Positions 17,358-26,232 of a stretch of DNA of 64,000 nucleotides are shown one piece after another. Made by a program: the position numbers and the translations under genes. The notes below the pieces were generated by a model. That model worked only from the letters and a program-made list of their open reading frames with translations. It had not been told where the DNA came from and ran no database searches. This stretch comes from an uncultured Senegalimassilia sp. Its GTDB lineage: Bacteria > Actinomycetota > Coriobacteriia > Coriobacteriales > Eggerthellaceae. The stretch covers positions 1 to 64,000 of the forward strand of contig NZ_CAKUAT010000005.1 of assembly GCF_934636665.1 (NCBI RefSeq), read 5' to 3'. The number at the start of each line of letters is the position of its first letter. Positions within the stretch are counted from its first letter, which is position 1.

Positions 17358-18344
17358 TCAGCCCAGTATACCGAATTCGTTGAGCATGAGCATAACGGCC
17401 GCCACCAGCAAAAAGCCGCCGAAGATGAACCGCAGCTGCCGCTCGGGCACCACGCGCACCAGCCGCGCGCCCACCAGGGCGCCGGGGATGCTGCCCACCA
17501 CGATGGCGATGCCCGCCAGGTAATCGATGTTGCCGAGCAGGCCCTGCTCGATGACGCCGGGGATGGCCAGGATCATGATGGCGATGAGCGACGTCCCCGA
17601 GGCCAGGCTCATGGGGATATCCAGGATGGCCAGCATGAGCGGCACCATGATGAAGCCGCCGCCCACGCCCACGTAGCCCGAGGCCAGGCCGGCCACCAGG
17701 CCGATGCAGACGCCCTGCAGGTACTGCTTATGGGAGAGAACGGGCTGGTCGGGAACGGGTTTGGGGGTTGTGGAACGGGCGGAGGCGGCACCCGTGCATG
17801 CTGCCTGCGATGCCGCGGCGCTCGAGCTTGCGGGCGCAGCGTTGCTCGCGCATGCTGCCGGCGCGGCGCCCGGGTTCGCGGATTCGGCGCTCGAACCCGC
17901 GGATGCGACGTTGCTCGAACCCGCTGCCTTCGCGCTGCCGCCCGCCTGCCCCGCGCGAGGCGCGGGCGCGCACTTCACGGCCTTCTTGAACATCTTGAAC
18001 GCGCTGAACCCGATGACTAGCGCCGCCACGCAGATGACCAGCCAGCCGGGCGAGACGCTTGCCAGCCACACGCCCACCGGCGACATGATAGCGCCGCCCA
18101 CGCCGAGCGCCAGGCCGAGTTTGGGTACGCAGGTTTTCGCACGGGTATGCGCGACCACGCCCGAGATGGACGTGGGGATGATGGCGAACAGGCTGGTAGC
18201 CGTGCTGGCCAGCGGGCTCATACCGAACGCCAGGCGGAAGATGGGCACCATGATGGTGCCGCCGCCCACGCCGAGAAGCCCCGACATCACGCCGACGAAC
18301 ACGCCCGCAAAAGCGGGCGCGATGAAGGCCGCGAACACGTCCAT
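17358..18344 (-). CDS. TauE/SafE-family exporter with low-complexity loop
   Basis: A 328-residue transporter of the TauE/SafE (DUF81) family, members of which export sulfite, sulfoacetate or related anions. Each half shows the family pattern (MSGLLGVGGGTIMVPIF near residue 20, and SGYVGVGGGFIMVPLML near 220). The two halves are joined by a hydrophilic loop of about 75 residues made almost only of Ala, Ser, Gly and Pro, much longer than the usual loop. The substrate cannot be told from the sequence. A second, shorter TauE homologue is at 58213. Confidence 0.88.
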   Translation of the reverse strand: MDVFAAFIAPAFAGVFVGVMSGLLGVGGGTIMVPIFRLAFGMSPLASTATSLFAIIPTSISGVVAHTRAKTCVPKLGLALGVGGAIMSPVGVWLASVSPGWLVICVAALVIGFSAFKMFKKAVKCAPAPRAGQAGGSAKAAGSSNVASAGSSAESANPGAAPAACASNAAPASSSAAASQAACTGAASARSTTPKPVPDQPVLSHKQYLQGVCIGLVAGLASGYVGVGGGFIMVPLMLAILDIPMSLASGTSLIAIMILAIPGVIEQGLLGNIDYLAGIAIVVGSIPGALVGARLVRVVPERQLRFIFGGFLLVAAVMLMLNEFGILG

Positions 18345-18362
18345 TGCGCCGCGTCACCTTCC

Positions 18363-19658
18363 CTATTCGGCTATGTTCAGGCGGATCTCGCTGGTCACGC
18401 CCGGATCGACGCCCGCGCCGGCTCCCGCCACGGGGAACGCCGCCGCCATGTTCGCCGCCGCCTGGCGACGTGCCACAGACTGCACGATGGCCGTGTGCAG
18501 GATCTGGTCGCTGTCCATGCGCGCCATGAGCTCGGGCCACACGAACTGGAACTCGAAGTACTTCGAGCAGTTGCGCTGCGCGTACATGACGGCCTCGGTG
18601 CGCGCGGCCTTGGCGGCCTGGCGGTACGCCTTCTTGTCCTTGCGGGCAAGGCTGCGCAGGATGGCCGTGATACGGATGCGCTTCGTGATGCCCGGCTCCA
18701 GGAACGGGCCCGGATAAGGCTCAAGGGACTGCGGCTTGACCTGCATCAAGTCAATCTGCGTGCGGCTGTACTCCATCTTGCGATACTCGTAGAGCCAGCG
18801 GTAGATATCCTGGCGAAAGCGCGTGCCCTCGCTGGTGGACGCCGGCGGCAGGTGGCGCAGGCTCCACTGGTTGTCGAACCAGATGTCGCTGCCGTACATG
18901 CGCAGGTTCAGCATGTAGTCCAGGTCCTCGCCGCGAGCGACCCACGGGTCGAACGACAGGCGCTTAAACGCCTCCTTGTGAATGGCCAGGCAGCCGCCGC
19001 ACACATGGTTGCTGCGCGACAGGCGCGGGCCGCGCATGGCCTTCGTGATCCACTTGTTGAACGCTTTGCCCTGCTGCCAGAAATGGTTGTACCACCTGTC
19101 CTGACTCTTCGACAGGTACGAGCCCTCGGAGTTCAGGTAGTAGCCGGTCTTCGCCAGGATGGGCACGCCCTTGCGCGTGAGCTTGCCCAGGCCGTAGACG
19201 CCCTTCTGCAGGAAGTCGGCGTCGTCGATGACCTCGTCGTCGTCGAGGAACACGATGGAGTCGAAGCCCATGACGTTGGCGAGCACCAATCCCAAGTTGC
19301 GGATGGCACCGTAGCCGGCAAGGCCGATCTCCTTCGACAGCTTGCCCAGGCCCAGCTGCTCCATGCGCTGCTGCACCAGGCTGCACTCGTCGGCGCCGAT
19401 GATGGCGATGTTGAGGCTGGGGAAGCGCGAGACGATGTCTTGCACCTTCTCGGCGGCTTGATCGGAGATGGCGGGCTCGGCGGCGACCAACACGATGATC
19501 TGCCCGATGCCGCGAACCTTCTGCAAAGACGTGAGCAGACGCGGCAGCTCGCCGGGATTGCTCAGCGGGGTGGTGTGGTCGTACGTGGCGATCACGCTGC
19601 CGGAATCCTTTCGGCGGCGCGGCGACACGAACGTCGGGATTACGATGACCGGATTCAT
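18363..19658 (-). CDS. GT-A fold glycosyltransferase-like protein
   Basis: A 431-residue protein resembling family 2-type glycosyltransferases: an N-terminal beta strand (PVIVIPTF), a Rossmann-like section with NIAIIGADE, the metal-binding FLDDDEVID near residue 135, and VARGEDLDYML further on, which resembles the ED acceptor motif. The C-terminal 150 residues are charged, ending in an Ala-rich tail. No membrane segment or signal is seen, so it acts in the cytoplasm. The stop is 18 bp before the TauE start, so they may share a transcript. The acceptor is unknown. Confidence 0.78.
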   Translation of the reverse strand: MNPVIVIPTFVSPRRRKDSGSVIATYDHTTPLSNPGELPRLLTSLQKVRGIGQIIVLVAAEPAISDQAAEKVQDIVSRFPSLNIAIIGADECSLVQQRMEQLGLGKLSKEIGLAGYGAIRNLGLVLANVMGFDSIVFLDDDEVIDDADFLQKGVYGLGKLTRKGVPILAKTGYYLNSEGSYLSKSQDRWYNHFWQQGKAFNKWITKAMRGPRLSRSNHVCGGCLAIHKEAFKRLSFDPWVARGEDLDYMLNLRMYGSDIWFDNQWSLRHLPPASTSEGTRFRQDIYRWLYEYRKMEYSRTQIDLMQVKPQSLEPYPGPFLEPGITKRIRITAILRSLARKDKKAYRQAAKAARTEAVMYAQRNCSKYFEFQFVWPELMARMDSDQILHTAIVQSVARRQAAANMAAAFPVAGAGAGVDPGVTSEIRLNIAE

Positions 19659-19975
19659 GCACGTCCTTTGTTTCGGGTCCGTTTACGCCGAATGCGGGTT
19701 GCCGGGCCGCGGCCATGGACCGGGCGCGGAACCCGCACGCCGACGTGCGCGTTGCTTTCGGTTAACCCTTATATTGTAGCGTTTTTGGCAAGCGAACGCG
19801 AAACGGCCCGGCAACCGGATGGAGACGCTATGCGCGGCGCAAGGGCGCAGGGGAGCGAAATAGGCCCGTGAGCTGGGAGAGGACGGCGTTGCGGTTGCGG
19901 CGCAAGGACGAGCGCCCCTCGCCCGCCGTCAATCGCGCACGGCGGAGATGCCCGCCCCACGCTTGCCCGCAGGCG
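19659..19975. other. Intergenic region
   Basis: A 317-bp spacer between rsgA and the glycosyltransferase gene. It contains an isolated TACAAT on the minus strand (about 19775) without a good -35 and otherwise no recognisable element. Confidence 0.4.
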
Positions 19976-20986
19976 CTAGCGGCGGCGCTTGCCGCGGCCC
20001 GCGCGGCCTCTTTGGCCGCCGCGCTTCTTGTCGCTGGCCTTCTCGCCGCGCATGCGGCGGGCCTCCTCGCGACGATCGCGCAACGTGGCCGTCTCCTGCT
20101 TCAGGGCCTGGTAGCTGGCGAAACGCTCGGGGGCTATCTCGCCGGACTCGACGGCGGCGCGCACGGCGCACCCCGGTTCGTTTTCGTGCTTGCAGTCGCG
20201 GAAGCGGCACTGCTGCGCCGCTTGCTCGATGTCGGCGAACGCCGCGCCGATGCCCGTATCGGCGTCCCACAGCCCCAGGCCGCGCACGCCGGGCATATCC
20301 ACCACGTACCCGCCGCCGGGGATGGCCACCATCTCGCGGCTGACCGTGGTGTGACGGCCCTTGCCGTCGCCCTCGCGGACCGTGCCCGTTTCCTGCACCT
20401 CTTCGCCAACAAGCATGTTGACCAGGCTGGACTTCCCCACGCCCGACTTCCCCACCAGCACCGTGGTGGTGCCGGGGGCCATGAGGGCGCGCACTGCCTC
20501 CACGCTCTCGGCGTTGCCGTCCGACACCACCAGCGTGCGCACGTCCGGGCCCGCCAGCGCGCGGACGCGGTCGGCCACCTGCTCCACCTGCGCCTCGCTT
20601 TCTGCCAGGTCGGCCTTCGTGAGCACCACCGTGACGGCGGCACCGGTCTCGTAGGCCAGCACCAGCTCGCGCTCCAGGCGGCGCAGGTTCACCTCAGCCA
20701 GCGGCTGGGCCAGGATGACGCGGTCGAAGTTCGCCGCCAGCACCTGAGGGACGGCACGCTCGGTGGGGTCTTTGCGCACGAAGGCGCGCTCGCGCGGGCA
20801 GATGGACTCGATGATGCCCTTGTCGTGGCCCTCCGGCGCGTTCACCTCGACGTAATCGCCGATGACGGCGCGCACCTTCTCCCCTTTGACCAGGGCCGTT
20901 GCGTGTTCGCAGCGCACAAGGCGCCCATCCTCGCATCGCACGAGCGGATACCCGCGGTCCAGTTTCACAACCTGCGCTCTCTGCAA
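19976..20986 (-). CDS. rsgA: RsgA, ribosome small-subunit GTPase
   Basis: A 336-residue circularly permuted GTPase that helps mature the 30S subunit. An N-terminal OB-fold (1-about 80) precedes the permuted G domain: G4 VLTKAD, then G1 GKSGVGKSS, G2/G3 (GRHTTVS, VVDMPGVRGLG). The zinc finger CRFRDCKHENEPGC follows, and a long basic Arg/Lys/Gly tail ends the protein. The start is TTG at 20986, 5 nt after AGGAGG. It is last in an apparent operon with trkH and two small genes (18-bp gap). Confidence 0.95.
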   Translation of the reverse strand: MQRAQVVKLDRGYPLVRCEDGRLVRCEHATALVKGEKVRAVIGDYVEVNAPEGHDKGIIESICPRERAFVRKDPTERAVPQVLAANFDRVILAQPLAEVNLRRLERELVLAYETGAAVTVVLTKADLAESEAQVEQVADRVRALAGPDVRTLVVSDGNAESVEAVRALMAPGTTTVLVGKSGVGKSSLVNMLVGEEVQETGTVREGDGKGRHTTVSREMVAIPGGGYVVDMPGVRGLGLWDADTGIGAAFADIEQAAQQCRFRDCKHENEPGCAVRAAVESGEIAPERFASYQALKQETATLRDRREEARRMRGEKASDKKRGGQRGRAGRGKRRR

Positions 20987-21004
20987 GCTCTCCTCCTTGT
21001 AGCC

Positions 21005-21586
21005 TTATCGCTGGCGTTCGCGCAGCAGATAGAACACCACCATCATGGCCAGGCCGATCATGACGGTCACCATACCCGGGATGAACGCGTTGATGTCGAA
21101 CTCGTCGGGGGTGGCCTTGCCCTTCTCCGTGACCGTCACCACCTGCGCGTGCAGGTCGGATGCGCCGTCGTGGTCAGAGCACGCCAAGTTGAACGTGCCG
21201 CGCACCTGCAGCGTGGTGCCCTTGCGGTCGTAGGCGCCATACGTGTCCACCTTGTCGGCGGATTCGTTGGTAAGGTAGACCGACACCGTGGACGAATCGG
21301 AGGGCGATGCCAGCTGCAGCCAGCAGTGGCGGCCGTCGCCTGCGTTGATGCGGTCGCCCACCACTTCGCCGGTGACCTGCACCGTTTGCTTGTCGTAATA
21401 GGTGTCCGCCGTGCTCAGGTCCGTGATGGACGTGTCGTAGATGAACGAGCTGTCGGGCAGCTGCGCGACGTTGACGGCGTTGTCACCTTCGGCGGGCTCG
21501 TCGGCGAACGCGGCCTGCGGACACGCGAACGCAGGAAGCGCCAACGCGAACGCCAGCGCAGCAGCGGCCATTCCCTTTCGCATCAT
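21005..21586 (-). CDS. Unknown exported membrane-anchored protein, OB-fold-like
   Basis: A 193-residue protein with an N-terminal signal (MRKGMAAAALAFALALPAFA, then CPQAAFADE), an extracytoplasmic domain of about 120 residues with alternating beta character (VQVTGEVVGDRI, RHCWLQLAS, TLQVRGTF) like bacterial OB-fold proteins, and one C-terminal membrane segment (FIPGMVTVMIGLAMMVVFYLL). ATG 21586 overlaps the trkH stop (ATGA), so translation is coupled. Function unknown; coupling suggests a partner of the potassium transporter, which is inference. Confidence 0.82.
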   Translation of the reverse strand: MMRKGMAAAALAFALALPAFACPQAAFADEPAEGDNAVNVAQLPDSSFIYDTSITDLSTADTYYDKQTVQVTGEVVGDRINAGDGRHCWLQLASPSDSSTVSVYLTNESADKVDTYGAYDRKGTTLQVRGTFNLACSDHDGASDLHAQVVTVTEKGKATPDEFDINAFIPGMVTVMIGLAMMVVFYLLRERQR

Positions 21587-23118
21587 GAGCGCCTCACCAG
21601 CCTGTTCCTTACCACCCTGCGGGGATCGAGCGTCACCACGACCTCGACGATGAGCGCGATCAACGTGAGGAACTCCAGACGGCCGGCCCACATCTCCAGC
21701 ATGTAGAACAGCTCGAGCGACGCGGGCATGCCCTGGGAGCACACGCCCGACGAGATGCCGCCGTTGGAGGCCATGGCCACCGATTCGAAGATGGACTGCG
21801 TGGCGTCGTAGCCGTGCGCGATGCCCACGAGCGCGCCCACGGCGTAGGTGACCACGTACAGCACGAACACGGTCATGGCCTGTTTGACCACCTCGGGCGA
21901 CAGGATGCGCCTTCCCAAATGGTAATACGAGACCACCACGCGCGCCGAGTCGGGCGCCAACGTCTCCTTCACCGTGGCCACGAGCGATTTGATAATCAGG
22001 CCCATGCGGTTGAACTTGATGCCGCCCGACGTGGATCCGGCGCCGCCGCCCACGCACATGAGCGCGGCGATGACCAAAAACGCGCCGGAGGTCAGCGACG
22101 TGGTCAGCTGGTTGGTGGTGACGTTTTGGAAGCCCGTGGTGGAGAACGCCGACACGATCAGGAACACGCCGCGGCGCATCATGGTGGCCAGGTTCGAGAA
22201 ATCCGAGCTTGCCGATACCGACGCGGCGAACACCAAGGTCATCACGGCGATCCAGATGAACATGGTGCGGATCTCCATGTCGCGGAAGTACACGTTCAGG
22301 TGCCCCTTCCACAGCTCGGAGTGCAGCACGAAGTTCACCGATCCGATGATCATGAGGAGCATGAGCACCACTTCGATGGGGAACGAATGGTAGTACAGGA
22401 TGGACGTGCTCATGGGGGTGAAGCCGCCGGTGCAGAAGCTGGAGATGGCCAGCCACAAGCCGTTGAGGAACGCGCGCGGCGCCTCCATGCCGGCGAACGC
22501 GCACATGACGGCCAGCACGGCGGTGGCCACGCAGATGAAGCCCAGCGACAGCTTTGCGATGAACTGGGCGGTTTGCACGATGTTGGGGACCACGTGCTCG
22601 CTGCGGCCCTCGGACATGTACAGGCTTGCGCCCGAGCGCTTGCCGAACAAGCCGAACGACAACGCCACCACTACCAGGCCCAAGCCGCCCAGCAAGATCA
22701 TGATGAAGCGCCACATGCTGTCAGCGTAGGACAGGTGGTCAAGGTCGGAGATGATGCTGGCTCCCGTGGTGGTGATGCCCGAGACGCCGTCGAACATGGC
22801 GTCCAAAAACGTGTTGTAGTGGCCCGAAAGGTACAGCGGGATGGTGGCCATGAACGCCAGGACCACCCACGCCAGGCCCGTGACCACCAACGCCTGCTGG
22901 CGGTTCAGGCGCCCGGGTTCGATGCGCAAGAAGCGCAACGCCGACCCGACGATGAGCGATAACCCTATGGATAGAAGGTAATGGCTTGCAGGGACCCATT
23001 CGCGGAACACGATGGCGGTGACCAGCGGCACGATAAGCGCCACGGACGAGAAAAGCACCAGCATGCCAAGATAATGGCCGATGACCCTGACGTCATACCA
23101 TGTGAAGCGCTGCCACAT
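21583..23118 (-). CDS. trkH: TrkH-family potassium uptake protein
   Basis: A 511-residue K+ transporter subunit of the SKT (TrkH/KtrB) superfamily. Four filter-like loops are visible (SGITTTGAS, SSFCTGGFTP, SAFSTTGFQN, SVAMASNGGISSG), each with the conserved central glycine, between paired membrane helices. A TrkA/KtrA-type partner is not in this window. The ATG at 23118 has only a weak ribosome site. The gene follows a 45-codon membrane ORF and precedes an overlapping exported-protein gene. Confidence 0.93.
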   Translation of the reverse strand: MWQRFTWYDVRVIGHYLGMLVLFSSVALIVPLVTAIVFREWVPASHYLLSIGLSLIVGSALRFLRIEPGRLNRQQALVVTGLAWVVLAFMATIPLYLSGHYNTFLDAMFDGVSGITTTGASIISDLDHLSYADSMWRFIMILLGGLGLVVVALSFGLFGKRSGASLYMSEGRSEHVVPNIVQTAQFIAKLSLGFICVATAVLAVMCAFAGMEAPRAFLNGLWLAISSFCTGGFTPMSTSILYYHSFPIEVVLMLLMIIGSVNFVLHSELWKGHLNVYFRDMEIRTMFIWIAVMTLVFAASVSASSDFSNLATMMRRGVFLIVSAFSTTGFQNVTTNQLTTSLTSGAFLVIAALMCVGGGAGSTSGGIKFNRMGLIIKSLVATVKETLAPDSARVVVSYYHLGRRILSPEVVKQAMTVFVLYVVTYAVGALVGIAHGYDATQSIFESVAMASNGGISSGVCSQGMPASLELFYMLEMWAGRLEFLTLIALIVEVVVTLDPRRVVRNRLVRRS

Positions 23119-23167
23119 AGCGGTGCCTACCCCCGCCGCCCGGCGCGCAAGATGTGCCGTTGCAAGC

Positions 23168-23305
23168 TCATCCCACCACGAGCCTAACCAAGATCATGAT
23201 GATCCACAGCGACAGCAGGAAGCACACGCAGCTCAGCACCACCACCGTGAAGCTGATAAGCGGCGTTTCGATCATCTGCAATATGTCGTGGATGCTCTTC
23301 TGCAT
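23168..23305 (-). CDS. Possible 45-aa single-span membrane protein
   Basis: A 45-codon ORF beginning MQKSIHDILQMIE followed by one long hydrophobic segment (about residues 15-44). It ends 49 bp before trkH on the same strand and begins right after the htpG terminator. There is no clear ribosome site, but a TATTAT hexamer (23318-23323 complement) could give a nearly leaderless message. It could be a small accessory subunit like KdpF of Kdp; not verified. Confidence 0.45.
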   Translation of the reverse strand: MQKSIHDILQMIETPLISFTVVVLSCVCFLLSLWIIMILVRLVVG

Positions 23306-23324
23306 AGTGGGAACATCATAATAC

Positions 23325-23362
23325 AAAAAGCCTGCCGGCCCTGTTGAGGGCCGGCAGGCTTC
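23325..23362 (-). terminator. Strong terminator downstream of htpG
   Basis: AAGCCTGCCGGCCCT pairs perfectly with AGGGCCGGCAGGCTT around a 4-nt loop, followed by T5 on the minus strand. It separates htpG from the trkH group. Confidence 0.92.
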
Positions 23363-23550
23363 ACATTCGGAATGGGTTTCGGCAGGTGACAGGCGGACGC
23401 GGGCTGCTGGCGAGGCGGCGCGGGACGACGAGCCTGCGAGCCTCCGGGCGGCGCTGGCGCGCTGCTCGGAACGGCGAACCCGCAGGCCGCCGGGTTGCGC
23501 AGGCGCTCCCGGGCCGCGACCGCCGGGCAATGCGGGCGCTAGGCGGCCGC

Positions 23551-25506
23551 TTAGGCCATCAGCTTCGTGACCGCGTTCGCGTAGGCCACCGGGTCAGCGA
23601 TGGGCATGCCCTCGACGATGAGCGCCTGGTCGTACAGGATTTCCGTGTAGAGCTCCACCTTCTCGGCGTCGCCGGCGGACTGGGCGTCCTTGAGCACCTG
23701 GAACACCGGATGCTTCGCGTTCAACTCGAGCACGCGCTGCGACTTCACCTCGCCCATGCCGTCGGGCATCTGCGACATGAGGCGCTCCATCTCAAGCGAC
23801 ACGGGGCCTTCGGTGGTGACGGCCGACGGGGCGTCGGTCAGGCGCGTGGACACGGCCACCTTCGTGACCGCGTCGCCGAGCTGCTCCTTCATGGTGGCGA
23901 GCAGGGCCTCGTTGTCCTTCTCGGCTTCCTCGGCCTCCTTCTTCTCCTCCTCGGAGGCGAAGTCCAGGTCGCCCGATGCCACGTTCTTGAGCTCCTTGGG
24001 GCCGGTTCCCTCGATATCCTTGCCCTCGGCGTCCTTTTCGGCCTCGGGGCCGTAGGTCATCATGGCCTGGAAGCAGAACTCGTCGACGTCCTTCGTGCAC
24101 AGCAGCACGTCGTAGCCCTTGCCGAGCACCGTGTTCACGATGGGCAGCTTGGCCAGACGGTCGATGCTGTCGCCGGCGGCGTAGTAGATGGACTTCTGGT
24201 CGGCGGGCATGGCTTCCAGGTACTCGGCCAGCGTGACCATCTTCTGCTCCTTGGCGCTGTAGAACAGCAGCAGGTCGGCCAGCTCGTCCTTCAGCATGCC
24301 ATAGCTGGTGTAGATGCCGTACTCCAGGCCGCGACCGAAGTCCTCGAAGAACTTCTCGTAGGCGGCGCGATCGTTCTTCAGCATCTTCTTCAGCTCGCTG
24401 GTGACCTTCTTCTCCACCTTGCGGGCGATGGCGTGCAGCTGGTTGTTCTGCTGCAGCGTCTCACGCGAGATGTTGAGCGTGAGGTCCTGGCTGTCCACGA
24501 CGCCGCGGACGAAGTTGAAGTGGTCGGGCAGCAGGTCCTCGCACTTCTCCATGATCAGCACGTTGGAGCTGTACAGCTCCAGGCCCTTCTTGTAGTCCTT
24601 GCTGTACAGGTCGTACGGCGCGCGGCCGGGGATGAACAGCAGCGCGTCGTAGGACAGCGCGCCCTCGGCGTGGATGGAGAACGTGGCGGCCGGGTCGGTG
24701 AAGTCGTGGAAGGTCTGCTTGTAGAACTCGTTGTACTCTTCCTGTTGTACATCGGACTTGCTGCGCTTCCAGATCGGCACCATGGAGTTGATGGTCTCGA
24801 CCTCGGTGTACTGCTCGTACTCGGGCTTGTAGTCGTCGCCGGCGTCCTCGGGCTTGGGCTTCTGGCGGGACTTCGAAACCTCCATGCGCACGGGGTAGCG
24901 CACGTAGTTGCTGTAGCGCTTGATGAGGTCCTTCAGGCCGTACTCGCTGAGGAACTGGTCGAAGTTCTCCTCGTCGGTGTTGTCCTTGAGCGTGAGGATG
25001 ATGTCGGTGCCGTTGCCCTCGCGCTGGGCCTCCTCGATGGTGTAGCCCTCGATGCCGTCGGATTCCCAGGCCCAGGCCTGGTCGCTGCCGTAGGCCTTCG
25101 ACACCACGCGCACGGACTTGGCCACCATGAACGCGCTGTAGAAGCCCACGCCGAACTGACCGATGATGTCGACGTCGTCGCCCTGCTGCTCGGCGTTCTC
25201 CTGCTTGAAGGCCATGGAGTCGGAATGGGCGATGGTGCCCAGGTTGCGGTCCAGGTCCTCCTGCGTCATGCCGATGCCGTTGTCGGACACGGTGATGGTG
25301 CGGGCGTCCTTATCGAAGGCGACGTCGATGCCGAGCTGGTCCTTCGTCAGCTGGATGCTGGAGTCGGTGAGGCTTTTGAAGTACAGCTTGTCGACGGCGT
25401 CCGACGCGTTGGAGATGAGCTCGCGCAGGAAGATCTCGCGGTTGGTGTAGATGGAGTTGATCATCAGGTCGAGCAGCTTCTTGCTCTCTGTCTTGAACTT
25501 GCGCAT
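23551..25506 (-). CDS. htpG: HtpG, Hsp90-family chaperone
   Basis: A 651-residue ATP-dependent chaperone. The N-terminal ATPase domain has the family motifs (IFLRELISNASDAVDKL, ISVSDNGIGMT-type TVSDNGIGM, IGQFGVGFYSAFMV), followed by the middle domain with the catalytic Arg region and the C-terminal dimerisation domain. I use ATG 25506 (MRKFKTESKKLLDLM), which matches the usual N-terminus; the frame remains open upstream. A CIRCE element and a good promoter precede it, so it is probably under HrcA control. Confidence 0.96.
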   Translation of the reverse strand: MRKFKTESKKLLDLMINSIYTNREIFLRELISNASDAVDKLYFKSLTDSSIQLTKDQLGIDVAFDKDARTITVSDNGIGMTQEDLDRNLGTIAHSDSMAFKQENAEQQGDDVDIIGQFGVGFYSAFMVAKSVRVVSKAYGSDQAWAWESDGIEGYTIEEAQREGNGTDIILTLKDNTDEENFDQFLSEYGLKDLIKRYSNYVRYPVRMEVSKSRQKPKPEDAGDDYKPEYEQYTEVETINSMVPIWKRSKSDVQQEEYNEFYKQTFHDFTDPAATFSIHAEGALSYDALLFIPGRAPYDLYSKDYKKGLELYSSNVLIMEKCEDLLPDHFNFVRGVVDSQDLTLNISRETLQQNNQLHAIARKVEKKVTSELKKMLKNDRAAYEKFFEDFGRGLEYGIYTSYGMLKDELADLLLFYSAKEQKMVTLAEYLEAMPADQKSIYYAAGDSIDRLAKLPIVNTVLGKGYDVLLCTKDVDEFCFQAMMTYGPEAEKDAEGKDIEGTGPKELKNVASGDLDFASEEEKKEAEEAEKDNEALLATMKEQLGDAVTKVAVSTRLTDAPSAVTTEGPVSLEMERLMSQMPDGMGEVKSQRVLELNAKHPVFQVLKDAQSAGDAEKVELYTEILYDQALIVEGMPIADPVAYANAVTKLMA

Positions 25507-25653
25507 AGGTGCGGCGCTTCCTTTCCGTTCGTGCTTCGGTGCTGCGGGACCGGCCGCGCAGCGCGGAGGCGCTTCGCTCACCTGCGGCGATGCCGGCTCG
25601 CAGCGCCCGCCCGCAGGCGGAGCGCCGGGCCGTGCATGCCCCGGCGAATGAAA

Positions 25654-25673
25654 CGCCCCGCAGGTGCGGGGCG
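25654..25673 (-). promoter_or_regulatory. Perfect hairpin in the htpG leader
   Basis: CGCCCCGC-AGGT-GCGGGGCG forms an 8-bp stem just downstream of CIRCE in the leader. It may stabilise the message or affect translation; no T-run. Confidence 0.5.
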
Positions 25674-25675
25674 CG

Positions 25676-25702
25676 TTAGCAGTCTCACAGCTTGAGTGCT
25701 AA
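25676..25702 (-). promoter_or_regulatory. CIRCE element (HrcA operator)
   Basis: TTAGCAGTC and GAGTGCTAA are separated by 9 bp, matching the CIRCE consensus TTAGCACTC-N9-GAGTGCTAA with one mismatch. It overlaps the expected start site of the htpG promoter. Confidence 0.92.
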
Positions 25703-25707
25703 TTTCG

Positions 25708-25735
25708 ATTGTAGTCTGGCGCTTGGGAGTGTCAA
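25708..25735 (-). promoter_or_regulatory. htpG promoter
   Basis: TTGACA, 16 bp, TACAAT on the minus strand, immediately before CIRCE: the standard layout for HrcA repression. Confidence 0.85.
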
Positions 25736-25766
25736 GTGACAGGAAGGTGACAGCGGGAAGGCTTCG

Positions 25767-26231
25767 CTAAATCTCGATTTGAGTGTAGTCCAGATCGCGG
25801 TTCTCGCACAGCCACTCGAACATACCCGGCACGTTCGTGACCTTGACCAGGCCGTTTTCCAAACTGTCGGGATCATGCGTGAGCAGGAAGTCCGCCCGCA
25901 GATCGATGGCGGCGTTGACCATGAGCTGGCCTTCGGGGTTTTGCCCCGACGAGGCCAGCATGCGGTCGACGTTGGCCGCGGTGAGGTCCGCCACCTGCAC
26001 GAAGGTGCGCAGACCGCGGATGCGTTCCATGGCGCGCGGCAGCAGCTCGGGCTTGCCGCCTTCGGAGAGCAGGTAGACGAGGTCGACCACCTGCGGGGCG
26101 GTGACCCACAGGTCGAACTCGCCGACGCGGCCGGCGACCATGAGCATACGCGTTTGCTGGTAGAACGGTTGGCGCTCGTTCATGAAGTCCATGACGACTT
26201 CGGTACCAAGCAGGACACGGGCCTGAGGCAT
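25767..26231 (-). CDS. PIN-domain toxin
   Basis: A 154-residue PIN-domain ribonuclease. Conserved acidic positions of the fold are visible: E11/D15 in LLGTEVVMDFMN, D in APQVVDLVYLL, and the C-terminal LRADFLLTHDPDSL. PIN toxins cleave RNA and are held inactive by a cognate antitoxin. It begins one base after the stop of a RelB-like gene, the usual antitoxin-toxin order. The exact subfamily is uncertain. Confidence 0.82.
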   Translation of the reverse strand: MPQARVLLGTEVVMDFMNERQPFYQQTRMLMVAGRVGEFDLWVTAPQVVDLVYLLSEGGKPELLPRAMERIRGLRTFVQVADLTAANVDRMLASSGQNPEGQLMVNAAIDLRADFLLTHDPDSLENGLVKVTNVPGMFEWLCENRDLDYTQIEI

Positions 26232-26232
26232 G

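Noticed and set aside
23344..25695. 783-codon plus-strand open frame
   Set aside because: It mirrors htpG and has a Leu/Val/Gly/His-biased composition typical of antisense frames in GC-rich DNA.
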